From positions 868,001 to 932,000 of the forward strand of contig CAWABB010000001.1 in NCBI GenBank assembly GCA_963780165.1: DNA of 64,000 nucleotides, written 5' to 3'. This document shows, piece after piece, positions 38,387-47,118 of this stretch. Position numbers and translations under genes: made by a program. How positions within the stretch are numbered: position 1 is the first letter of the stretch; each line of letters begins with the position of its first letter. The stretch comes from CAWABB01 sp963780165. GTDB lineage: Bacteria > Bacteroidota > Ignavibacteria > UBA10030 > UBA6906. The notes below the pieces were generated by a model, which did not search any database, was not told the origin of the DNA, and saw nothing but the letters and a program-made list of their open reading frames with translations.

Positions 38387-39484
38387 CTAGATGGACTTCT
38401 GGAGGATCACCAGCGAGAGATCGTCGTTTCTTCGCGCGTCCCCCTCGAATCGGGCCACATCGGCAACCACCCGTTCACCCATGGCCTGAGCCGAAACGCC
38501 GCTGAGCTGACCGCACAGTGCCTTCAGCCGGTCAAGCCCGTAGAATTCCCCCGCCCCATTTTGTGCTTCAGTGAGGCCATCGGAGTAGACCACAAACGAC
38601 TGGCCGCCTCCCAGAGGAACCTCCTGGTCGGCGTACACCGCATCAGCGGAAAGCCCCAGGGCAACATTACCCTTTGGCAGCTCAGCCACACCGTCGTGTG
38701 AAACGACAATGGGCGGCATATGGCCTGCATTCACGTAGCGAAGTGTTCCCGCCGTGGCATCGATCCGGATGAAGATCAGGGATGCAAACTTGGTCGGCAT
38801 GCCATCGCGGAGGAGGATGGCATTCAGCTTCGATGCGAGGCCTGGAAGGGATTCATGATCCGGGGCCAGGGCTCGAAGGGTCGCCAGGATCTTCACCATG
38901 AAGAGTGCGGCGCCCAGACCTTTGCCGGCAACATCGCCGATTGCGATCCCGGAACGGTCACCGTTCAACCGCAGGAAGTCGATGAGATCCCCGCCAACCT
39001 CATTTGCAGATCGCGTGAAGAGCCACACATTCCACCCCGGGATGAGAGGGGCTTTCTCTGGGGTCATGGCCTGCTGAACAGCCCGCCCGGATTCCAGTTC
39101 GCCGTGGGCGAGGAGCTTGTCCTTCAACTCGAGGATGAGGACAAGAAGAACGCAAAAGATACCGATAAAGTTGAAGTTTACAGAGACCCCTCCCCCGCCT
39201 GAGTTCACGTGAATGCTTCCGGCAACGAACACGATGCCAACGACCACCAGCAGCCGCCTGACCGGAGAGAGCCGGAAGAAGGAGTTCTTCACGACCCACC
39301 ACGCAAGCACAAACCAGCGCCAGATCTTCCCTTTCCCTTTGAGCTGGCTGCGCTCCTCATCGCTGAGGTAGAAGTCCTCGATGTCCTCCGCCTCTCGCTT
39401 CAGTTTACCGAAGAGGTCCCCTTGCGAGATGTCATCCTTCAGTGTGGAAACAAGTCCGGGATTCTTTTGCGCCTGAGATGGCAT
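38387..39484 (-). CDS. Membrane-anchored SpoIIE-type PP2C phosphatase
   Basis: This 365-residue protein has a cytoplasmic N-terminal stretch with DFYLSDEERSQLKGKG, then two membrane helices (about 80-97 and 108-124), then a SpoIIE/RsbU catalytic domain. Metal-site motifs are EVGGDLIDF, GDVAGKGLGAALFM, NAGHMPP, YSDGLTEAQN and a final RRNDDLSLVIL. RsbU-like phosphatases dephosphorylate anti-sigma-factor antagonists to switch on stress responses. No anti-sigma, antagonist or sigma gene is adjacent. The neighbour upstream on the same strand is the lipoprotein at 39790-40950, about 305 bases away. Confidence 0.9.
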   Translation of the reverse strand: MPSQAQKNPGLVSTLKDDISQGDLFGKLKREAEDIEDFYLSDEERSQLKGKGKIWRWFVLAWWVVKNSFFRLSPVRRLLVVVGIVFVAGSIHVNSGGGGVSVNFNFIGIFCVLLVLILELKDKLLAHGELESGRAVQQAMTPEKAPLIPGWNVWLFTRSANEVGGDLIDFLRLNGDRSGIAIGDVAGKGLGAALFMVKILATLRALAPDHESLPGLASKLNAILLRDGMPTKFASLIFIRIDATAGTLRYVNAGHMPPIVVSHDGVAELPKGNVALGLSADAVYADQEVPLGGGQSFVVYSDGLTEAQNGAGEFYGLDRLKALCGQLSGVSAQAMGERVVADVARFEGDARRNDDLSLVILQKSI

Positions 39485-39789
39485 GGCGATCGCTCCAGAG
39501 GTGTGGCGAAAATGGATGGTCCACTATCCTCTATAATAGTATACAGAAGGAATCACCATCTTGTTTCATTCAAGGGAATGTCACCTCTGTCGTGACGTAG
39601 AGACCTTGGGCTGGGACAACTGTCAGGCGGCAGGACTCTGTGCGGCTGGAATAGGACTCAGGCGTCGTGAAATGGCAGGGCCGGTCCTGGCTGACGGGCC
39701 CGTGTACACACGCTCGAATACCAGAGCGGGCACCCGCGAGAGATCGGATGCCCGCCCAAAGGATGCCTCATCCGTTCGGAAGAGCCATG
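39485..39789. other. Intergenic region with hairpin
   Basis: This 305-base gap lies between two minus-strand genes. GCGGGCA (39726-39732) pairs with TGCCCGC (39749-39755) about 35 bases behind the lipoprotein stop and could end that transcript. No gene was seen. Confidence 0.45.
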
Positions 39790-40950
39790 TCAGGCGGGCT
39801 GAGAGCCTCGCCAGGATTTGTATCCTTCGCTGACAAGCAGTTCCAGAGCGCCGAAGCCGAGGACAAGCCCTATGATCACGATCAACCAGCCGACGATCGG
39901 GATGAACGTCAACACCCGCACAATGAGCAGCCCCGCCGTGAAGGACCAGAACGGCGCCCATCCTACACCCTCGCGATTGCGGAAGATGAGGTCACCCACA
40001 AGGAGAGCGGTTGAAAGTTGCGAGAGGTAGGCCAACCAGAAGCAGAGGTCAAGGATGAGGATCGCGAATGGGATGCCGACGATTGTGATCGCCAGAATCA
40101 GCATCAGAATCGGAAGAACCACGATGCCGGCAATGCCCCAGAGTGCCGCTGAGAGGGTCCTCTGTCTGAGGACTGCGGAGTATTTCCCGAAGACTTTCCT
40201 GAAGAAGACGAAAAGAATGAGGCCGGTCAGGAACAGCCATACCGTCCAGAGAATCTTGAACCAGAACATCCCGCGCGTGTGACCCAGGATGGTCGGTGGT
40301 TGTTTGCCGGCCAGTTTCTCGAGGTCGACCTTCCCGGAAACAGTCCCGTCGGCGATCTTCATTCGGGATTCATCCTCGAGCCAGATCCTGGCACCTCCGG
40401 CCACCTTCGCCCCCGGGAGGGTCATGAACTGCTCGCCATGAAAACTGACATCGCCTCCGACAGTCCCGCTCACAGTCGCGTTGCCGGCGTACGCCATCAG
40501 ATCCCTGGCCACACTGCCTGACACCTGCACATTGCCGCCGAAGGCAAGAACGCCGCCGGAAATCTCTGCCTGCCGGCCCACCGAAACGTTGCCCCCCGCA
40601 GCGGTGACGTTCTTCCCCACCTTCCCGTCGACCCGGACCGACCCGCCTGCCGCCCTGATGTCGTCGCTGACCGTTCCGTTCACGGTGACATCCCCGCCCG
40701 CCACCAGGAGATCGCCGTTGACGGTCCCGCTGATCTCCACCGCGCCGCCGGCGGCATACACGTCCCCGTTCACCGTCCCTGCGATGATAACCTTCCCCCC
40801 GGCTGCAAAATACCACCCCTCATGGACCTCCGATGCCTGGAGGATGACCGTCTCGGCCGATTCCTGGGATTTGTCCCCTCTGTTGCAGGAAACGAGCACC
40901 AGCGCGATGACAACTATGAGTTGCCAGCGAAGAATCCTTCCAACTGCCAT
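39790..40950 (-). CDS. Lipoprotein with polymer-forming (bactofilin-like) repeats and membrane helices
   Basis: The start at 40950 follows AAAGGAGGA and gives a lipoprotein signal (MAVGRILRWQLIVVIALVLVSC). The open frame upstream of it has no role. About 150 residues of right-handed helix follow, with VNGDVYAAGGAVEISGTVNG-type repeats in steps of about 18. Then comes LEDESRMKIADGTVSGKVDLEKL, and the C-terminal third has four or five membrane helices (FKILWTVWLFLTGLILFVFF, GIAGIVVLPILMLILAITIV). The combination suggests an envelope protein whose extracytoplasmic repeats polymerise or scaffold while the helices anchor it. The function is unknown. Confidence 0.75.
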   Translation of the reverse strand: MAVGRILRWQLIVVIALVLVSCNRGDKSQESAETVILQASEVHEGWYFAAGGKVIIAGTVNGDVYAAGGAVEISGTVNGDLLVAGGDVTVNGTVSDDIRAAGGSVRVDGKVGKNVTAAGGNVSVGRQAEISGGVLAFGGNVQVSGSVARDLMAYAGNATVSGTVGGDVSFHGEQFMTLPGAKVAGGARIWLEDESRMKIADGTVSGKVDLEKLAGKQPPTILGHTRGMFWFKILWTVWLFLTGLILFVFFRKVFGKYSAVLRQRTLSAALWGIAGIVVLPILMLILAITIVGIPFAILILDLCFWLAYLSQLSTALLVGDLIFRNREGVGWAPFWSFTAGLLIVRVLTFIPIVGWLIVIIGLVLGFGALELLVSEGYKSWRGSQPA

Positions 40951-41179
40951 GGGAGTTCCTCCTTTGATGGGCACTGCGAGAGCGACGTCTTCCCTCACTC
41001 ATTACCGCCCGCTCAATGACGGGGTGAGGATTGCATTTCTGTCCCCTGCCGGCATGATCACGAAAGCGGGGTCGGGATCCCCGCAGCGGGGTCGTCGACG
41101 TGGGCTCCACATTCAAGTGACCGGATCAGGGTCAATCTGCGGCGGCCCCTCTTCCGAAGGCCGTCGCGAAACGCTCCGC

Positions 41180-41737
41180 CTACCACTCCACGCTGAGCTG
41201 GAGCGCGATGTTCTGCCGTGCCTGCACGATGGCGCTTGTGTAGTAGGCCGCATCGATCCTGATGTGGTCGATAATCCTTATCCCGAGGCCGAACGTAGGC
41301 TCCGCGGTCGCAAAGCCGATCCTCGGCGCCAGCTGCAGCACGTCGCCGAAGAAGTGGAAACGGTACTCCATGCCGAAGCCGAATCGCTCCGCATAACTCT
41401 TGTACACTGACACCTGTTCCGCGACGTCCACGAGCTCGAAGGCTGCGTCCCAGTCATCGCTTATCGCAAACGATGCGCCGATGTTCGCAACGAGGGGAAG
41501 AGCAAGCTTCGCCGGACCGTCGATGACCGTCTTCTGTGTGAAGGCGACGAGCGCTGTGTCGCCGTCGGTGTTGACGATCGGGTTGCCCTCGGCGTCGAGG
41601 TCCCGCGCCATCTGCATCGAATTGTAGTTGATCGAGTATCCGGAGTTGAGCACGCCGACAGGAATCAGGTTCTGCACACTCATGCTGACGGTCAGGCCGA
41701 AAGAGGTCCGGTACACCGCTCCGACGTCGATCGTCAC
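41180..41737 (-). CDS. TraF-like outer-membrane barrel, C-terminal part (frameshifted)
   Basis: This frame continues the upstream part: KVEDG there is followed here by VTIDVGAVYRTSFGLTVSMSVQN after skipping one base near 41740 (GACGGGCGTG). It encodes beta-strands and ends NIALQLSVEW, a C-terminal aromatic as expected for outer-membrane barrels. The GTG at 41737 is not a natural start. The two parts together would be about 495 residues. Confidence 0.7.
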   Translation of the reverse strand: MTIDVGAVYRTSFGLTVSMSVQNLIPVGVLNSGYSINYNSMQMARDLDAEGNPIVNTDGDTALVAFTQKTVIDGPAKLALPLVANIGASFAISDDWDAAFELVDVAEQVSVYKSYAERFGFGMEYRFHFFGDVLQLAPRIGFATAEPTFGLGIRIIDHIRIDAAYYTSAIVQARQNIALQLSVEW

Positions 41738-42671
41738 GCCCGTCTTCCACCTTGCTCAGATCCGCAAAGAGGTTCTGCGTGATGTCGCCGGCGTCGTTGG
41801 CTGTGATCCGCGCGGCGGAGAACCTTCTGTTGATGACTTTGAGGTTGGCCCCGACACTGAACGAATCGGCAAGCATGAGCCCGTACCCGGCGGTGGCGAC
41901 GACGTCGGTGTATGTCAGCGAGAAGAAGCCGGGGAGGGCTCCGGGCGACACTTCCCCCGTCACCGGGTCGATAATCACATCCTTGAGCGCTTCTATCTCC
42001 GTAATCGCCTCCGCCACCTGCGCGCTATCCTGGAAGTCGGTGCGGAGATAAATGGCAAGCAGCGGACCCAGGATCGGGCCAGGGTACGCCGCCATGCCGC
42101 TCTGACCGTATGCGTAGAGGCCAAACCCCCAATGCCCGACCTGCGCCCGGGCGCCGATGTCGAACAACGCCCCGTGGATATCCGGATTGGCCGGATCTCC
42201 GATGACCTTGTCAAAGAGCTCTGTCGCGAATGCGTTGAGTGCGGCCAGCTTTTCCTCCACCTGCTGCGAAAACCCGGTCCCGTTACGATACGCGTCGACA
42301 GCATCTTGAAGGGCGCGAAGGGAGAAGGCGCCTTCCAGCTCCGATTGCTTGCCGCCGATGAACACGACCGCATCCACGGTTTGGACAGGCGCGATCGCGA
42401 GGATCCCTCCGCTCACAACAAACCGGTCCGTCATGCCGAGAAAACCAGGATTGTACTGGAAGGAGCTCGGAGACTTCTCGTCTGCAACCCGGGTCCTCCC
42501 CATCCCCATCCCGCGTGCGTCCAAGATCGCGATCGGCATAGCGAGCCGGGGAATCGGTTTGCTGATCGTGGTATCGGGGAGTTGCACCGTGCGGTTGATG
42601 TAGAACTCCTGCGCTCGGACCTGATTCACCGCAAGCACTCCCACCATGACAATCGTCATGAACAAGCGCAC
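41454..42671 (-). CDS. TraF-like outer-membrane barrel, N-terminal part (frameshifted)
   Basis: I place the start at the GTG at 42671, giving MRLFMTIVMVGVLAVNQVRAQ as signal peptide. An ATG at 42818 with GGAG also exists but would add about 50 unlikely residues. The ARGMGMGRTRVADEKSPSSFQYNPGFLG segment resembles the opening of TraF_2/PorV-type barrels. After KVEDG (near 41742) the frame runs into Arg-rich nonsense to 41454, while the true continuation is in the frame at 41180-41737. This is a single-base insertion: either a sequencing error or a recent pseudogene. Role: probable outer-membrane transport or assembly protein. Confidence 0.7.
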   Translation of the reverse strand: MRLFMTIVMVGVLAVNQVRAQEFYINRTVQLPDTTISKPIPRLAMPIAILDARGMGMGRTRVADEKSPSSFQYNPGFLGMTDRFVVSGGILAIAPVQTVDAVVFIGGKQSELEGAFSLRALQDAVDAYRNGTGFSQQVEEKLAALNAFATELFDKVIGDPANPDIHGALFDIGARAQVGHWGFGLYAYGQSGMAAYPGPILGPLLAIYLRTDFQDSAQVAEAITEIEALKDVIIDPVTGEVSPGALPGFFSLTYTDVVATAGYGLMLADSFSVGANLKVINRRFSAARITANDAGDITQNLFADLSKVEDGRDDRRRSGVPDLFRPDRQHECAEPDSCRRAQLRILDQLQFDADGAGPRRRGQPDRQHRRRHSARRLHTEDGHRRSGEACSSPRCEHRRIVCDKR

Positions 42672-42872
42672 CCACGTCGCGACGGCACGCGCTTCTGGCA
42701 GGCATCCGGCCCGTTCAGGTCCGTGGACGTCGAGACCATGAGGGAGCAACATTGGAGCGACAGGACGGGTGAGCAACAGATCCTCGGCTTTGTGGTGGGA
42801 AGCACTCTTGCCACTCATGCGAATCTCCACGGATGTGTACGCTACCAATGGCCCAAGGGTTCAGCTGTCGCC

Positions 42873-44348
42873 TTAGAAGCGCTGCGTTACGCCAAAGAAG
42901 AGATTGAAGTTGTTGTAGAGTGCCTCGCATGTACCGCGGGGGTTGACAACGACATCGTTTGGCTCAATCACTCCTGTAGGGAAATTGAATATCCTGGGGA
43001 AATCCGATCTTTCGCCGTGACTATACTCGAATCCCAGTGATATAAAAGTATCGTCAACGGTCATTGAAGCTCCGAGCGTATAATGATAAATATCGAAATC
43101 TGTATAGCCAACATACAGACCATGAATATCTTCAAAGTTGGCATTGCTGAAGTCTGTTCTTATAGCAGCATATCCAGTGAGCTTGTCATTCATTTTGTGT
43201 TCAACAGCTACACCTATATTGAAAACACCCTTCATCGAATCGTACACCTTCAGGAGGTCGGCACTGTCGAAAGGTTTGATTTCTCTCGGATCGTTGAGAA
43301 TGAAATTGCCGCTTGCCGGCTGCATAACAGCATAAGTAGATATTGGTGCAAACCACTCCATGGCCAGGTGAACCAGTGTTTCGTCAGAGATCTTGTATTC
43401 AATGCCTGCCGCGACAGAGAATGGTGATCTATAGTTGACGGGCAACCCCTCCTGCCTGTCGGAGGCAACAACATCAACGGGGATCACCTCGCCGGTGGTA
43501 CTGTCAACCAGGACCAGAACATTATTGGAAGTTACACTGGCGCCGTCTGTTCCGCCACTTGCCAGCTTCATCGCTATACTGGGGGTTGTGATTGTTGCCC
43601 CTAATTTCAGTTTCTCCCATTCTGCCGATATTCCAAACTTCGCGGAGAACCTGACCGCCCAATAGTCGATATCCAGATAAAGATTCGAGGTTGCACTGCG
43701 TCCATGTGTTGAGTCAAAAGCCGTATAGGATTCATATCGGATCTTGGTTTGATCGCGGTAAGCACCCAGCACAGACACACCTATGCCAACATTGTCGGCA
43801 ATCTTCTTGGAATAGCCGAATCCTACAGTCACTTCGCTAAGCAGTATATCAATTTTCCCCTGGTTGATCAGATATTCAACCCCTTCAAAAGTGTTCCCAA
43901 GCCCGGGTTGCGACGGAGGTCTTGTGGGAATCACATCCGCATACCCCTCATATCGTTCCGATACTCTGACGTATGAGTATCCGGTACTGGAAATCATGTA
44001 GCTGAACCGGTTGAGTGAATCCCCCAGGAACGGTAAAGGGCCGGCCAGAGATGCGGGGTACAAAGAAACTCTTGTGTACCTGGAATCGATGTCGGCCCCC
44101 CCGCCATTGACGAACGAGAAATCCTTAATGCCATACATATTGAAATTAACACTCATATTTCTTTTGCCTACAAAACTCAATGCACCCGGGTTGTAGAAAG
44201 TGGCGCTGTAATCCCTCACTCCCGCCACAGCAATTCCACCGAGCACAGCTGTTCTTCCGCCAATCACCTGATCCCAGAATTGTCTGTCTTGTGCTTTCAG
44301 TGGAATAGCCGCCAGGATGAGAAAACAAATGGTAAGCTTCGTCTTCAT
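42873..44348 (-). CDS. FadL-like outer-membrane protein
   Basis: This 491-residue protein has a signal peptide (MKTKLTICFLILAAIPLKAQ). The mature part opens GGRTAVLGGIAVAGVRDYSATFYNPGALSF, the pattern of OMPP1/FadL/TodX transporters, and ends NNFNLFFGVTQRF with a terminal Phe. Members import hydrophobic compounds through the outer membrane. Here the substrate is unknown. It lies upstream of, and on the same strand as, the TraF-like gene. By eye its DNA is clearly more AT-rich than its neighbours, so it may be a later arrival. Confidence 0.75.
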   Translation of the reverse strand: MKTKLTICFLILAAIPLKAQDRQFWDQVIGGRTAVLGGIAVAGVRDYSATFYNPGALSFVGKRNMSVNFNMYGIKDFSFVNGGGADIDSRYTRVSLYPASLAGPLPFLGDSLNRFSYMISSTGYSYVRVSERYEGYADVIPTRPPSQPGLGNTFEGVEYLINQGKIDILLSEVTVGFGYSKKIADNVGIGVSVLGAYRDQTKIRYESYTAFDSTHGRSATSNLYLDIDYWAVRFSAKFGISAEWEKLKLGATITTPSIAMKLASGGTDGASVTSNNVLVLVDSTTGEVIPVDVVASDRQEGLPVNYRSPFSVAAGIEYKISDETLVHLAMEWFAPISTYAVMQPASGNFILNDPREIKPFDSADLLKVYDSMKGVFNIGVAVEHKMNDKLTGYAAIRTDFSNANFEDIHGLYVGYTDFDIYHYTLGASMTVDDTFISLGFEYSHGERSDFPRIFNFPTGVIEPNDVVVNPRGTCEALYNNFNLFFGVTQRF

Positions 44349-44471
44349 CTAATAGCCTCAGAGATGAGGGTGAGTTGTTGCGGCGTTTCTCCGTCAGACG
44401 TGGAAGCATCCTGCGATCAGGCTCCAGGATGTCGGCCCGCCTCAATACCCCACGAGAGCGGGCTAAGGGAG

Positions 44472-44509
44472 GGGCCCTCGTCATCCCCATATGCCGGGAT
44501 GACGGGCCC
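44472..44509. repeat. Inverted repeat
   Basis: CGTCATCCC (44479-44487) pairs with GGGATGACG (44496-44504). Both are flanked by GGGCCC blocks that extend the pairing. There is no T tract. It stands upstream of the FadL-like gene, so it is not an obvious terminator. Confidence 0.65.
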
Positions 44510-44597
44510 TCAGGCTGACGAAGCCATCAGGCGCCACGATGGCATGCGGCAGGAATATGCCTCAGGCAACAAGAAATAGCAAGGCCGCAATTCGCTT

Positions 44598-44682
44598 CAC
44601 TAGGCAACACGCCTCACCAGGCAACATGCCTCACTCGGCAAAACGGCTCACCAGGCAACATGCCTCACTCGGCACTACCTCT
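44598..44682. repeat. 17-bp tandem repeat, five units
   Basis: Five contiguous 17-base units follow the consensus CACCAGGCAACATGCCT, alternating with a CACTCGGCA-type variant. Units two and four are identical. The core AGGCA-ACA-TGCCT folds into a tiny hairpin in each consensus unit. A degenerate unit precedes at 44581. Confidence 0.85.
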
Positions 44683-44885
44683 TCGAGTCGTTGTCTTTCT
44701 TAGTCACAGGCCGTATCTTTCCAACCATTGCATTTCGATCGGCACGCTCAACTGAGGTCAGGAAGCCTGGTGCCCCACCAACGAGCTGGTCGTACAGATG
44801 AATGGGCACAGTGCTCGTTCCAACTATCAACAAAACACGGCGCCATATGAGAGTTTTGTTAGAACGGCGCTAGAAGGGATTCGGC

Positions 44886-45110
44886 ATGAGTATGCGTGAA
44901 TGCCCGATTTGTCACGTGCGTCTTGAGGATGGATTTCTCATGGACAGGGGTCACCGAGACATAGTGAAGCAGGCCACCTGGATAGAGGGTGAACCCGAGA
45001 AATCCTTCTGGGGAGGGACGAAGACGAAAGGGAAAAGACAGCTGGCCGTTTCCGCGCTTCGGTGTCCCCGCTGCGGGAGAATCGAACTCTCCACGACCGA
45101 GAGCGGATAG
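44886..45110 (+). CDS. Small zinc-ribbon protein (DUF6487-like)
   Basis: This 74-residue protein has CPICH near the N-terminus and CPRCGR near the C-terminus, a four-Cys zinc ribbon. Between them, GFLMDRGHRD and WIEGEPEKSFWGG match the PF20097-type small bacterial ribbons I know. The ATG at 44886 follows AGAAGGGA. The function is unknown. The next plus-strand gene, a membrane protein, begins about 110 bases on and may be co-transcribed. Confidence 0.7.
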   Translation: MSMRECPICHVRLEDGFLMDRGHRDIVKQATWIEGEPEKSFWGGTKTKGKRQLAVSALRCPRCGRIELSTTESG

Positions 45111-45222
45111 TGAGGAAGGCGGCCGTCGGAGTCTCAGATCGTCGGAGGCCGCATAGAATGGGACGTGTGTGTACCTCGGGGAAGCGCGCGTGTACTTCCG
45201 GGAGGAGCGGAGAGAGGTCTGC

Positions 45223-45840
45223 GTGACTGACCCTCCCGTCGCCGGTGAGCCGAAAGCCCGAGGGTGGGTTCGCGTACTCGTGTTGGCTGTCGTCGGATTC
45301 GTGTGCGCGCTTCTCGGCGAGAGGATGGACATCTCTCTCCTGACGACTGCCGGATTCTGTTGCCTCGGTGCAGTGTCAGTCTGGATCGGCATCGAAGTGA
45401 TGACCACTCGGCGCATTGTCGTTCCATCCCGCTATGACCGGCGTGCCAGTGAAACGTATATCGGCATTGCGGCAATCGCCCAGGGGATCGAGCTGGTCCT
45501 GCTCGGGATTTTCTTCGCCGGTGGTGCCATCCTCGCCCAGCTCGATCTTGCTGCTCCCCTTGTTCAGCTTCTCATCCGACGTCCGGGGGCTCTCCTTCTG
45601 GTATTCGGAGTGATCTGCCTGACGGCGGCAGTGACTGTCAGCGTGGGGTATGTCGAGCAGAAAGAGACGAGCCGCTTCGCTTACATCCTGGATCTTCTCA
45701 CCTCCCGTCTGCTTGGAGGGATCATTCTTGTCGCCATTGGCGTGGCGGCGATCGGACTCGGGCTGCTGGAGGTGTTCGCGCCCGATCTCTTTGACGCCTG
45801 GGGCGGAGGATATCTGGAGCTCCTGTACGGGATCAGATAG
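45223..45840 (+). CDS. Uncharacterised membrane protein, about five helices
   Basis: I chose the GTG at 45223 (MTDPPVAGEPKARGW), preceded by GAGAGG. A GTG at 45169 is the alternative and would add 18 charged residues. Hydrophobic helices are visible: VRVLVLAVVGFVCALLG, LLTTAGFCCLGAVSVWIGI, IELVLLGIFFAGGAILAQL, ALLLVFGVICLTAAVTVSV and LLGGIILVAIGVAAIGLGLL. No family was recognised. Between helices two and three is a basic stretch, RRIVVPSRYDRRASE. Confidence 0.6.
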   Translation: MTDPPVAGEPKARGWVRVLVLAVVGFVCALLGERMDISLLTTAGFCCLGAVSVWIGIEVMTTRRIVVPSRYDRRASETYIGIAAIAQGIELVLLGIFFAGGAILAQLDLAAPLVQLLIRRPGALLLVFGVICLTAAVTVSVGYVEQKETSRFAYILDLLTSRLLGGIILVAIGVAAIGLGLLEVFAPDLFDAWGGGYLELLYGIR

Positions 45841-46125
45841 GAATCCCCTGCGGGACCGGCTGGCATCCGATGAATGCGCAGGCGATGAGGGCGACCAAGA
45901 ACAGAGTACAGGGTGGTTGTTGACAGACAGAATCTGAAAGTGGCAAAGCGCAGAAAATTCTGGGGTACCAGTGGCTCAGGAAAACTCGTTCACGCGCAGA
46001 ATCAGCGAAAGCAAACCTCTTTCGAGAGAAGCTGAAATAGCTTTATGTTCAAGAAGAGAACCTCCTTTGAGGGCGGTCTTTCGCCCTACGAATCGGCTCC
46101 TCCCGGGCCAAACAGGCTAAACGGG

Positions 46126-46190
46126 AACGTGTCCACGGCATGGACACGTTACAACAACGTGTCCATAACATCAACTTATTTGGACACGTT
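46126..46190. repeat. Two inverted pairs of a 10-bp motif
   Basis: AACGTGTCCA/TGGACACGTT occur with a 5-base spacer (46126-46150) and again with a 15-base spacer (46156-46190). All four arms are perfect. The pairs are 5 bases apart. It looks like a binding-site cluster or the ends of a lost element. Confidence 0.75.
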
Positions 46191-46221
46191 CTAGAAACCT
46201 CTCCAGATCATGTCCATGCTC

Positions 46222-46243
46222 TTTACTCAAGGGACCGAGTAAA
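46222..46243. promoter_or_regulatory. Solo copy of the 22-bp TTTACTC palindrome
   Basis: TTTACTC and GAGTAAA arms are separated by 8 bases, 22 bases in all. This is the same architecture as the pair in front of the DUF4143 ATPase at 54992-55035. On the minus strand an ATG follows four bases later but its frame closes after eight codons. Confidence 0.6.
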
Positions 46244-46300
46244 GTCCGCTCAACTTGATCGTGGAACGACTCATCGAAGCAAGCGGTACGCAAAGAGACG

Positions 46301-46322
46301 GCCCGGACATCGATGCCCGGGC
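46301..46322 (-). terminator. 22-base terminator-like hairpin
   Basis: GCCCGG/CCGGGC arms surround ACATCGATGC. It lies about 49 bases past the GPP34 stop. A copy differing by one base lies 8 bases past the ATPase stop (53755-53776). Confidence 0.55.
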
Positions 46323-46370
46323 CTGCACTGTTCAGGGTGTCGGCGCGCACCACGCGGAGAGGCAAGGGAA

Positions 46371-47054
46371 TCAATTGCACGTAGCGGCGAGCGTTGCGGC
46401 CATGGTTGCGACCATCGCGGCCGATTCGCAGGCTGCGATCACCTCCCTGGTTGCCTTGCCGGTCATCTCGCCATTAACGATCTTTTCAATCCGCTTCTTG
46501 CGGGTTCTTACTTCCTTGCGCCCGAACATTCCTCCCAGGAGGTCGGCACCGTTGGCCAGCGAAATCAACGCGACCGTTCGAGGATCGACCTGGTCAGTAT
46601 CCGTGAATATTGCCGTTCGCACTCGTTCGATGATCTTCTTCTCCGGCACAGGGTTTATCTCCGGATAGACTTTTCGCGTGAAGATGAACAACACCGTGTC
46701 TTCGTCAGCCCGGAGAACCCCTCGATTGCAGAGTTGAAGCGCGACTTTGTGCCGGAGCTTCTTGATGCCGGCCAATCGAGAAAGCCAGCTCTGCAACGAT
46801 GCACGCTTTCCGCTCGCCGTCACCTTCTCCAGGCATTCATCGATGATCGGGTCTCCTGTGGGTGTCGCGTTTAGTACATCAACCAATCCCTTCGAAGTGC
46901 CGTCGACAGCAATCCGCCGGTCAAGCAACAACTCCGCCAGGACCGCGCCCGCAACTGCGTACTCCGAGTAGTTTGTGGCAAGGGTGCCCTTCTGATCGCG
47001 CAGAGCCAGAAGCATGATCTCTTCGTACAGGAACAGCCGCTTCGGTTGTGTCAT
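46371..47054 (-). CDS. GPP34 (GOLPH3/Vps74) family protein
   Basis: This 227-residue protein starts MTQPKRLFLYEEIMLLALRDQKGT, the classical GPP34 opening. All-helical segments YAVAGAVLAELLLDRRI and ALISLANGADLLGGMFGRKEVRTRKKRIEKI follow, including the basic patch that binds phosphoinositide in eukaryotic GOLPH3. The bacterial role is unresolved; membrane association is likely. It lies 64 bases downstream of the rsgA start region on the opposite side of the gene order (rsgA stop at 47119), but reads on the same strand, away from it. The end MVATMAATLAATCN is a low-complexity tail. Confidence 0.88.
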   Translation of the reverse strand: MTQPKRLFLYEEIMLLALRDQKGTLATNYSEYAVAGAVLAELLLDRRIAVDGTSKGLVDVLNATPTGDPIIDECLEKVTASGKRASLQSWLSRLAGIKKLRHKVALQLCNRGVLRADEDTVLFIFTRKVYPEINPVPEKKIIERVRTAIFTDTDQVDPRTVALISLANGADLLGGMFGRKEVRTRKKRIEKIVNGEMTGKATREVIAACESAAMVATMAATLAATCN

Positions 47055-47118
47055 CGGTTCCTCCCAGGGTTGTCCCGCTTCACAATCTTATCCGCGTCTA
47101 AATATAGCGCATCCGAAC

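Larger units (their letters stand above)
44349..44885. other. Intergenic repeat-rich region
   Basis: These 537 bases between divergent genes hold a long inverted repeat (44472-44509) and a 17-bp tandem array (44598-44682). No gene was seen. Confidence 0.5.
45841..46370. other. Intergenic region with inverted-repeat cluster
   Basis: These 530 bases lie between convergent genes. They contain AGGGCG/CGCCCT near 46067-46084, the AACGTGTCCA repeats, a TTTACTC palindrome and a hairpin, all listed separately. A minus frame over 46171-46380 is open but I do not believe it is a gene. Confidence 0.5.

Noticed and set aside
46171..46380. Minus-strand frame of 69 codons over the palindrome region
   Set aside because: It crosses the solo palindrome and overlaps the GPP34 end; no family match and no ribosome site, so I treat it as chance.
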